A stretch of 5,010 nt of DNA, taken from the NCBI GenBank assembly GCA_014729315.1, contig WJKD01000789.1, positions 1-5,010 of the forward strand. Reading direction: 5' to 3'. Positions 1 through 4,695 of this stretch are shown here, piece after piece. The notes below the pieces were generated by a model. The model ran no database searches. It was not told where the DNA came from and saw only the letters and a list, made by a program, of their open reading frames with translations. Origin of the DNA: Promethearchaeota archaeon (GTDB lineage Archaea; Asgardarchaeota; Lokiarchaeia; Sigynarchaeales; SOKP01). The position numbers and the translations under genes are program-made. Positions within the stretch are counted from its first letter, which is position 1, and each line of letters begins with the position of its first letter.

Positions 1-182
1 GTTTTAGTATCATCACCCTTAGTTTTGGTGTGAAAAAATATCTCATTGTTTTTTGTATTGTTATGTGATACGTAAGATATTATGTACGCTCGTTCCTGCC
101 ACTTAAATCGCAAAGGGTGGATTCCCTTATCGTCAAAATGAGCAATTACTTCAATGGGTTCATTGATGAGTCGTGCAGGCAT
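1..182 (-). CDS. Conserved hypothetical protein (DUF6504-like), N-terminal part, runs off left edge
   Basis: A minus-strand frame opens after the stop codon at 201-203 and stays open to the window edge, giving 60 residues from the ATG at 180-182. The protein starts MPARLINEPIEVIAHFDDKG and continues with an IHPLRFKW segment, an aromatic/Ile-rich strand (residues 31-38) and a hydrophilic loop. This 'EPIEV-x(n)-G-x-P-x-RF-x-W-x-x-R-x-Y' pattern resembles, from memory, small beta-rich proteins of the DUF6504 kind, sometimes found beside translesion polymerase genes; their biochemical role is unknown to me. No signal peptide or membrane segment is visible. The start has only a weak, distant AGGAA (195-199, 12 nt away), but no better in-frame start exists, and a good promoter lies about 40 nt upstream. 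The C-terminus is outside the window. It is confidently a gene; the family assignment is tentative. Confidence 0.72.
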   Translation of the reverse strand, partial: MPARLINEPIEVIAHFDDKGIHPLRFKWQERAYIISYVSHNNTKNNEIFFHTKTKGDDTK

Positions 183-222
183 ATTTTGACATCGTTCCTG
201 TTATTTACTTTCTGCTATATCA

Positions 223-251
223 ATTATAATAACCTTATATCAAAAAATCAA
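223..251 (-). promoter_or_regulatory. Sigma70-type promoter for the left-edge gene
   Basis: Read on the minus strand, a -35 box TTGATT (246-251) is followed after exactly 17 nt by a perfect -10 box TATAAT (223-228). The expected transcription start, near 215, gives a leader of about 33 nt to the ATG at 182. The spacing and the match to the downstream gene make this one of the best-supported promoters in the window. Confidence 0.65.
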
Positions 252-346
252 TTTAAAAAACTGTGGTTAGAAATTTGTGAAGTTTTTTCTTTCGAATGAT
301 TTTCCACCCCATCCCATCAACTCCAAAAATAAGAGCATTCTTTCAG

Positions 347-383
347 GGCGAATTTGCAATGGGTGGGTGGTTGCAAATTCGCC
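347..383. repeat. Perfect 13-bp inverted repeat (hairpin 1)
   Basis: GGCGAATTTGCAA at 347-359 is exactly complementary to TTGCAAATTCGCC at 371-383, enclosing an 11-nt G-rich loop (TGGGTGGGTGG). Without the loop the arms form one long palindrome. No T-run follows closely on either strand, so a simple intrinsic terminator is unlikely. Palindromes of this 'GGCGAATT...' type often occur as dispersed intergenic repeats, but copy number cannot be judged from one window. Confidence 0.75.
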
Positions 384-404
384 TCAAGTCCGCCGAGTCC
401 GGCA

Positions 405-468
405 TCCAATGTCATTCGATCCCCGCCACTCGACAAACTCCCATCCAGTGAGCCGAATGACATTTGGA
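405..468. repeat. Long bulged inverted repeat (hairpin 2)
   Basis: AATGTCATTCG at 408-418 pairs perfectly with CGAATGACATT at 454-464 (11 bp). The stem extends by three more pairs (TCC 405-407 with GGA 466-468) past one bulged T at 465. The loop is 35 nt (419-453). It lies 21 nt beyond hairpin 1, so the two probably belong to one structured element. Confidence 0.7.
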
Positions 469-569
469 GTCCTTTTTCGGACCCGGATTTTGCCGTTGCT
501 CCTTTCCAGGTCGCTTAACGCACAAATCCCGGTATGGGTGTAAATCATTTAACTTTGATAAGTGCATCC

Positions 570-596
570 AGATCTGAGGGGCAAAAAATCAGATCT
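570..596. repeat. 8-bp palindromic hairpin over a stop codon
   Basis: AGATCTGA (570-577) and TCAGATCT (589-596) are perfect inverted repeats around an 11-nt loop. The right arm contains the last codons and TGA stop of the 63-residue gene. On the minus strand the six-T run sits in the loop and no T-run follows the stem, so it is not a textbook terminator. It could protect the 3' end of the message or be a weak terminator. Confidence 0.45.
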
Positions 597-780
597 TTAA
601 ACGATTCCTAGCCAGCTCTAATTTCTGAATTATTTCTTCACGCTCCTTTTTAGGGAGTCCGTTTTGTATGGTTTCGCTGTTTTTCAGAATTAATTCAATC
701 GCATCATAAAATAGCTGATGTATTTCGACGAATGAATTTCGCTGCCCTTTCTCGTCTTTTATTTCATCGTGAATAGACAT
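589..780 (-). CDS. Small hypothetical protein, 63 residues
   Basis: This ATG-initiated frame encodes a short, charged, mostly helical protein with no signal peptide, membrane segment or known motif. Residues 15-35 (VEIHQLFYDAIELILKN) look like an amphipathic helix. The C-terminal third (KKEREEIIQKLELARNRLKI) looks like a second helix with coiled-coil character. I do not recognise the family; a two-helix hairpin partner protein or small regulator would fit. The start is 24 nt after the stop of the 143-residue gene on the same strand, with only a weak AGCGG-like site ahead of it, so it is probably expressed from the same transcript. Its stop lies inside a palindrome (570-596). The gene looks real from codon pattern and placement, but its function is unknown. 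Confidence 0.6.
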   Translation of the reverse strand: MSIHDEIKDEKGQRNSFVEIHQLFYDAIELILKNSETIQNGLPKKEREEIIQKLELARNRLKI

Positions 781-804
781 TTAAAACCGCTGTATCTAAT
801 TTTA

Positions 805-1236
805 TTATCTTCTTCCAATTCGCTGCATTTCAGCTCTAAATTTTTCCCGCATCCGCTGGAATATTTCTGCTCGTTTCATCGCAATTGTATCGCTCATATA
901 GCGAATCGGCTTTCGGGTCTGGCAGCCGTCATGAATTAGTGCATTATTCGGCGCCACCTGTGAGTCTGACTGCAGGTAGCGCAATTCCGGCGAAAGCTGT
1001 CCGGTTTTAAGGGACCGCTTTATCGCTTCCAGTTCACGGATCAATTCGCTGCACCCATCCGTTTTATCCGTCGTTCCCGCACTCAGCGAATGAATTCCTC
1101 TGTCCAGGTAGCTTTCCACTTCCTGTTTCAGCAATATGATTTCGTCATCCAGAATCCGCTCAATCGTTATCGGTATTTCTCTTTTCAAGCGGGTTATTTT
1201 CCTCTGGAAACCTGATACATCAACTCTGCAATACAT
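805..1236 (-). CDS. Hypothetical protein, 143 residues
   Basis: The frame can start at TTG (1240-1242) or at ATG (1234-1236). The ATG is preferred because GAGGA at 1244-1248 sits 7 nt upstream of it, while for the TTG the spacing would be only 1 nt. The protein opens MYCRVDVSGFQRKITRLKRE and has a long charged helical stretch (about residues 8-45) likely to form a coiled coil. A polar middle follows with two Cys residues far apart (about 62 and 105), and the C-terminal helix is very basic (KRAEIFQRMREKFRAEMQRIG). There is no signal peptide, membrane segment or catalytic motif. The first 40 residues faintly recall small phage tail/head-completion proteins, but not enough to name it. It heads a probable two-gene operon with the 63-residue gene, 24 nt downstream, and has its own promoters in the 216-nt gap after hsdM. 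Its GC is higher than that of the AT-rich gap upstream. Confidence 0.65.
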   Translation of the reverse strand: MYCRVDVSGFQRKITRLKREIPITIERILDDEIILLKQEVESYLDRGIHSLSAGTTDKTDGCSELIRELEAIKRSLKTGQLSPELRYLQSDSQVAPNNALIHDGCQTRKPIRYMSDTIAMKRAEIFQRMREKFRAEMQRIGRR

Positions 1237-1243
1237 AACCAAA

Positions 1244-1248
1244 TCCTC
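1244..1248 (-). promoter_or_regulatory. Ribosome binding site choosing the ATG at 1236
   Basis: Read on the minus strand this is GAGGA, 7 nt before the ATG at 1234-1236. The spacing favours that codon over the TTG two codons upstream. Confidence 0.6.
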
Positions 1249-1297
1249 ATCAATTAGTCTTTCATCAAATTATCAATGTGCTTCACCTACCTATATT

Positions 1298-1326
1298 AAT
1301 ATAATTAAAATTAATGAATTATGCAA
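1298..1326 (-). promoter_or_regulatory. Proximal promoter candidate of the 143/63-residue operon
   Basis: On the minus strand TTGCAT (1321-1326) is followed after 17 nt by TATATT (1298-1303). Transcription would start near 1290, leaving a leader of about 55 nt before the ATG at 1236. The surroundings are AT-rich, which raises the chance of coincidence. Confidence 0.45.
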
Positions 1327-1389
1327 AAAAATAATTTTAAGTTAAAGCAATACAATGGGCTAATTTATCTGATTCGTTCAATATGCAAA

Positions 1390-1418
1390 AATATAGCATG
1401 GTATTAAAATGGAGTCAA
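1390..1418 (-). promoter_or_regulatory. Distal near-consensus promoter, extended -10
   Basis: On the minus strand TTGACT (1413-1418), 17 nt of spacer and TATATT (1390-1395) make a near-consensus sigma70 promoter. A TGC directly before the -10 box gives an extended -10. It begins 34 nt after the hsdM stop, so the downstream genes need not depend on hsdM read-through. The leader to the ATG at 1236 would be about 145 nt. Confidence 0.6.
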
Positions 1419-1452
1419 TTTTTGTAAGGATATTTCAGGTAAGGTTTAATGT

Positions 1453-2964
1453 CTATTTTGCAGAGCTTTGATTTTCTTCTGAAATTGGTTTATCATTTCC
1501 TAATGATGAAACAAGCTCTTTGAAATTCTCTAAACCGGATTCAATGCTTTCAATAATCTCCGCAGCCAGTACATCCGGATCAGGCAAATTGTCGAGGTCG
1601 ATTAAACTATCGTCTTTCAGCCAGAATATATCGAGACTGGTTTTATCTCTGGCGATAATATCATCGTACGTAAATTTGCGGAAACGTTCAGTTTCGGTGC
1701 GCTTATGCCGGTTCTCAGGATTGTAGCATTTGATAAAATCCTGCAGGTCTTCAAATTGCAGCTTTCTGGTTTTTAATGTGAAATGCTTATTCGTCCGCAT
1801 GTCATAGTACCAGACATCCTTTGTCCATGGTTTGGGGCTGGCAGGTTTGTTATCAAAAAATATAACATTCGCTTTCACACCCTGCGCATAAAAAATGCCA
1901 GTTGGCAGTCTTAAAATTGTATGAAGATTCGTTTGCTGGAGAAGCTTCTTTCGGACGGTTTCTCCGGCACCACCCTCAAACAGCACATTGTCAGGGACCA
2001 CAACCGCAGCTTTGCCATCGATTGTCAGCATCGTTCGGACATGCTGCACAAAATTGAGTTGTTTATTGGACGTCGTTGCCCAGAAATCCTGTCGCTGATA
2101 AGTGAACGATTCCTTTTTCTGCGTTCCGTCTTCAGTAGTAATGGTAATACTGCTTTTTTTGCCAAAGGGAGGATTGGTCATCACATAGTCGAATCGGGTT
2201 CCATAGTCTTCTGCTAAACTGTCGCTTCTCAGCAGCGGTGGTTCGCTGTTCAAATCCCCGATATTGTGAAGAAACATATTCATCAAACACAGCCGGGATG
2301 TACTGGGCACAATTTCCCAGCCTCTGAAGGTTTTAAATCTCAGAAAATCTTTCTGGTCCTTATCCATTTTCTTGCCGTATTTTTCGGTAATAAAATCATG
2401 ATATGCCAGAAAAAATCCGCCGGTACCACAGGCAGGATCTGCCATGGTATTATCCGGCTCCGGCTGCATCACTTCGACCATTGCTTTGATGAGCGGTCGT
2501 GGCGTAAAATATTGCCCGGCGCCTGTCTTTGTATCGGCAGCGAATTTTTCCAAAAGCCCTTCATAAATTTCGCCCTTCACATCGACTTCCATTCCAACCC
2601 AGGTTTCACTATTGATGAGCTGCACTAAGCGGTGCAGTTGCGCCGGATTTTTTATTTTATTCTGCGCATTGAAAAATATCTCACCAATCATTCCCTTTTC
2701 TTTGCCCAGCTCCTGCAAAAGTTCATTATAATGATTTTCCAGCGCTGCCGCTTTTTTAGTTCTCAGGCTTTCCCATTTGTATTCTTTAGGAATATTGATA
2801 ACACGATTATATGGTGGCTTGGAATATTCATCCGCCATTTTTAGAAATAACAGATAGGTCAGTTGCTCCAGGTAATCACCATAGCCGATACCTTCATCCC
2901 GGAGCAGGTTACAGTAGTTCCAGACTTTTGCGACGATGTTGAGAGAGTTGTTGTTTGAGTTCAT
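1453..2964 (-). CDS. hsdM: Type I restriction-modification DNA methyltransferase subunit HsdM
   Basis: This intact 503-residue protein has the usual HsdM length. With HsdS it transfers a methyl group from S-adenosylmethionine to adenine N6 in the target site. The N-terminal helical domain (about 8-130) opens with the family-typical segment VAKVWNYCNLLRDEGIGYGD and continues through LTYLLFLKMADE. QYFTPR (151-156) introduces the catalytic domain. The SAM-binding motif I, DPACGTGGF, is at 176-184, and the adenine-MTase catalytic motif IV, NPPF, at 264-267. The C-terminal region (about 440-503) is acidic and helical, as expected for contact with HsdS. All key residues are present, with no frameshift. 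The ATG is preceded by TTGGAT (2971-2976, 6 nt spacing), and the antitoxin-like gene ends 12 nt upstream, so the two are co-transcribed. The hsdS fragment lies further upstream on the same strand, separated by a divergent TIR gene. HsdR is not in the window. Confidence 0.97.
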   Translation of the reverse strand: MNSNNNSLNIVAKVWNYCNLLRDEGIGYGDYLEQLTYLLFLKMADEYSKPPYNRVINIPKEYKWESLRTKKAAALENHYNELLQELGKEKGMIGEIFFNAQNKIKNPAQLHRLVQLINSETWVGMEVDVKGEIYEGLLEKFAADTKTGAGQYFTPRPLIKAMVEVMQPEPDNTMADPACGTGGFFLAYHDFITEKYGKKMDKDQKDFLRFKTFRGWEIVPSTSRLCLMNMFLHNIGDLNSEPPLLRSDSLAEDYGTRFDYVMTNPPFGKKSSITITTEDGTQKKESFTYQRQDFWATTSNKQLNFVQHVRTMLTIDGKAAVVVPDNVLFEGGAGETVRKKLLQQTNLHTILRLPTGIFYAQGVKANVIFFDNKPASPKPWTKDVWYYDMRTNKHFTLKTRKLQFEDLQDFIKCYNPENRHKRTETERFRKFTYDDIIARDKTSLDIFWLKDDSLIDLDNLPDPDVLAAEIIESIESGLENFKELVSSLGNDKPISEENQSSAK

Positions 2965-2976
2965 TTAGTGATCCAA

Positions 2977-3195
2977 TTATTTATCTATTCGACTGTTGTT
3001 AATATTGTATAGCATCTCATCAGCTTCATCATTATTTAGAATTCCAGCGTAGGACAAAATGTCCTTGGTACTACGATATTTTTGTGCATATTCTGTAACT
3101 GCTATCTTGATAACTTCATCTTCACTGATAAGTAATTCTTTTGCGAGGGCATTTATTAAAGCTCTAATTTCTGACTTAATGATTAGATATTGCAA
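2977..3195 (-). CDS. Ribbon-helix-helix / antitoxin-like small protein, 72 residues
   Basis: The start codon is TTG (3193-3195), supported by a strong AAGAGGAG Shine-Dalgarno 7 nt upstream and the lack of a competing ATG. The layout suits a VapB/CopG-like ribbon-helix-helix protein: a short N-terminal strand (MQYLIIKS), helix 1 (about 10-22, RALINALAKELLI), the SEDE turn, and helix 2 (about 24-40, DEVIKIAVTEYAQKY). A tail follows (about 46-71, LSYAGILNNDEADEML then NNSRIDK) like those by which antitoxins hold their toxins. Such proteins bind operator DNA as dimers and often repress their own promoter. No toxin gene (PIN, RelE or similar) follows; the next gene, 12 nt on, is hsdM. It may therefore be an orphan antitoxin or a regulator of the RM operon. 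The family call rests on pattern only and lacks a signature residue test. Confidence 0.68.
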   Translation of the reverse strand: MQYLIIKSEIRALINALAKELLISEDEVIKIAVTEYAQKYRSTKDILSYAGILNNDEADEMLYNINNSRIDK

Positions 3196-3202
3196 CTTAT
3201 AG

Positions 3203-3210
3203 CTCCTCTT
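3203..3210 (-). promoter_or_regulatory. Strong Shine-Dalgarno fixing a TTG start
   Basis: Read on the minus strand this is AAGAGGAG, the best ribosome binding site in the window, 7 nt before TTG at 3193-3195. It settles the start of the antitoxin-like gene and suggests efficient translation despite the TTG codon. Confidence 0.75.
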
Positions 3211-3233
3211 TTCTGTAATTTAAATTCATCAAG

Positions 3234-3262
3234 AAGTTATTAAAAGTAAAGATAAAAATCAA
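3234..3262 (-). promoter_or_regulatory. Weak promoter candidate for the antitoxin-like gene and hsdM
   Basis: On the minus strand TTGATT (3257-3262) is followed after 17 nt by TAACTT (3234-3239), which keeps only the first, second and last bases of the -10 consensus. The leader would be about 30 nt, similar to that of the left-edge gene, which uses the same TTGATT -35. In so AT-rich a region this is only a candidate. Confidence 0.3.
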
Positions 3263-3552
3263 GTTATTTTAATATCGTTACCTCGTAATAAAGAATTTGT
3301 GCACACTCTATTTCTTGTTGCCATATATCGAAATAGATTGTAATCATAATTGAAAAGACTTGTATGATTAAACAATAATATTTATAAAAATAAAAATATT
3401 TTATTATAACAATAAAAAATATTATTTATAGTGTGCGGAAATTAATCATCTGGCTGAACAATATTAGATCAATTAAACATAGAAGTAAAAAGTAATTTAT
3501 TAGTAATAATAATAAACTTTTAATTATAATAAAAAATAATAAATATAACTTA

Positions 3553-3583
3553 TTGTTATATCTGATAATGTATTTTTTATAAT
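3553..3583 (+). promoter_or_regulatory. Promoter candidate for the TIR gene
   Basis: TTGTTA (3553-3558) and a perfect TATAAT (3578-3583) are separated by 19 nt, longer than ideal. Transcription would start near 3590, about 28 nt before the ATG at 3619. Other TATAAT-like strings are common here, so confidence is low. Confidence 0.35.
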
Positions 3584-3618
3584 ATCTAATTTAATGGTTT
3601 AACAACAATTAAAAAGAA

Positions 3619-4605
3619 ATGAAGCTATTTGCACTCTTAGAAATGGATAAAGTAGATAACTATTATAATAAACGCAAATATTGGCACAGATGGTGCATTG
3701 TAGTTTACGCTGAAAGTTTTAGAAAGATAAGTGCACTAACCATAGAAAATATCATGATCTCGAAAACCTTGAAAAAATACCTTGAAAGAATTAGCCGGTT
3801 AAAAATTTTCATCTCCTTCTGCTCTGAAGATGACTGCCAGGCGAAGTTTTTATTTCACGTGTTGAAATATTATAAAATTGAGACTTTTTTCAGTCCGGTG
3901 CATTGCGAGATTGGAAAAAGGTATACTGATGATATAATCAAGAATCTTAGAGATTCAACTACTTTAATTGTAATTATTACAAAAAATACTTGCAAGTCAA
4001 GTTGGGTCACAAAAGAAATAGATATATTTAAAAAAAAATCTCCTGGGAAAAAGATAATACCTCTAATTTTTAATCAAACAGATTTAGAAATGATTTACAG
4101 TGGATTAAGCAAATATTCATATGTTGATTTTTCAGATTGGACAGATGGATTTACTAATTTGTGCCGTAATTTTGGAATAAAATTTTTAGATAATCTATAT
4201 AAAGATTTAAGCATTGAAAGAAGAATAAATCAGATAGATCGTCGATCAAATGATGTCAGATTTCGGCTCCAAACTAGTTTTTGGAAATGCTATTCTAAAG
4301 CATTCAATTTAAGTATTAAAGATGAAGTGAAATTGAATAAAAGAGCATTCTTTTATTTTAATCAAGCAATATTGGTTGAAGCTAAAAATTATTTTTATTT
4401 TGATAATGATGGAAATTTATACAATCCCATAAATGTAATTAATAGGCATAGCGAAAAAGTATGGGCTTATTTCAAGTCTAAAAGTCAAAATAACCATGCT
4501 AAAGTTATCGATTTGACAATATTGCTAGCTGATTTATTAGTCGAAGATTATAGAATCTTTTGGAAAGATCGACGGAAAGAAAACATATCTACACTTTTCC
4601 ATTAA
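3619..4605 (+). CDS. TIR-domain protein with unrecognised C-terminal domain, probable defence effector
   Basis: The 328-residue product has a TIR domain at about 61-190. It opens with the typical strand and box 1 (LKIFISFCSEDD, 61-72), followed by the segment around 84-100 that leads to the BB-like loop (TFFSPVHCEIGK). The hydrophobic strand TTLIVIIT (114-121) precedes the motif CKSSWVTKEI, in which E133 sits where NAD-cleaving TIR enzymes such as SARM1 carry their catalytic glutamate (CKDWVHKE). KKIIPLIF (144-151) forms a later core strand. NAD+ hydrolysis or conversion to a signal nucleotide is therefore plausible but unproven. Residues about 191-328 are helical, rich in aromatic and basic residues, and match no family I know; they may sense or bind a partner. 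No membrane segment is evident. The ATG at 3619 has only a weak AAAAAGAA site; M46 (3754), 15 residues before the TIR fold, is an alternative start. The gene is much more AT-rich than hsdM and hsdS and lies on the opposite strand between them, suggesting acquisition. Confidence 0.85.
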   Translation: MKLFALLEMDKVDNYYNKRKYWHRWCIVVYAESFRKISALTIENIMISKTLKKYLERISRLKIFISFCSEDDCQAKFLFHVLKYYKIETFFSPVHCEIGKRYTDDIIKNLRDSTTLIVIITKNTCKSSWVTKEIDIFKKKSPGKKIIPLIFNQTDLEMIYSGLSKYSYVDFSDWTDGFTNLCRNFGIKFLDNLYKDLSIERRINQIDRRSNDVRFRLQTSFWKCYSKAFNLSIKDEVKLNKRAFFYFNQAILVEAKNYFYFDNDGNLYNPINVINRHSEKVWAYFKSKSQNNHAKVIDLTILLADLLVEDYRIFWKDRRKENISTLFH

Positions 4606-4695
4606 TGTCACTATTTTGTACGAAATGAATTTGTTGGAAAGATTGTCATAAGCATTTAAAATTTATTATATAGACAGCCATTATTATTTCCTATT
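4606..4695. other. Short convergent intergenic region
   Basis: The 90 nt between the TIR stop and the hsdS stop are AT-rich. I see no GC-rich hairpin with a T-run on either strand, so transcripts from the two convergent genes may overlap and interfere. Confidence 0.4.

Larger units (their letters stand above)
183..588. other. Gene-free interval with GC-rich structured block
   Basis: No convincing coding frame occupies this 406-nt interval. Its left third is AT-rich and carries the promoter of the left-edge gene. Roughly 345-545 is distinctly richer in G and C than its flanks and holds two long inverted repeats, annotated separately. Short complementary elements around them (AGTCCG at 387-392 and 396-401 against CGGAC at 478-482) suggest further folding. 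Possible roles are a dispersed repeat (REP or MITE-like), a structured RNA or a bidirectional terminator region. No transposase or recognisable RNA family is seen. Confidence 0.5.
3196..3618. other. AT-rich divergent intergenic region
   Basis: These 423 nt separate the antitoxin-like gene (minus) from the TIR gene (plus). Much of 3360-3600 is almost pure A and T, with short repeats such as AACAATAA twice (about 3371 and 3401) and runs of AATAAT. No coding frame, tRNA or structured RNA was recognised. It must carry the promoters of both divergent transcripts. The extreme AT content is typical of horizontally acquired defence genes and would suit silencing by xenogeneic-DNA-binding proteins. 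Confidence 0.6.

Noticed and set aside
117..299. A 60-codon plus-strand open frame
   Set aside because: It is antisense to the left-edge gene and its promoter, which have far better protein-like sequence and signals.
277..543. An 88-codon plus-strand open frame
   Set aside because: It runs through both hairpins of the GC-rich block, has no ribosome site, and its product is low in helical/core pattern and rich in Arg, Pro and Ser as expected from translating a repeat.
512..545. GCTTAAC resembling one box of an integron attC site
   Set aside because: No matching GTTRRRY partner with the usual spacing and no integrase are seen; one 7-mer is chance-level.
1136..1345. A 69-codon plus-strand frame
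   Set aside because: It overlaps the start, ribosome site and promoter of the 143-residue gene antisense and has no ribosome site of its own.
1520..2844. Four plus-strand open frames of 68-120 codons
   Set aside because: They lie fully antisense within hsdM, whose motifs and length are complete.
3371..3440. Inverted and direct repeats made only of A and T
   Set aside because: In nearly pure AT sequence such matches are expected by chance; no CRISPR-like regular spacing or repeat unit is present.
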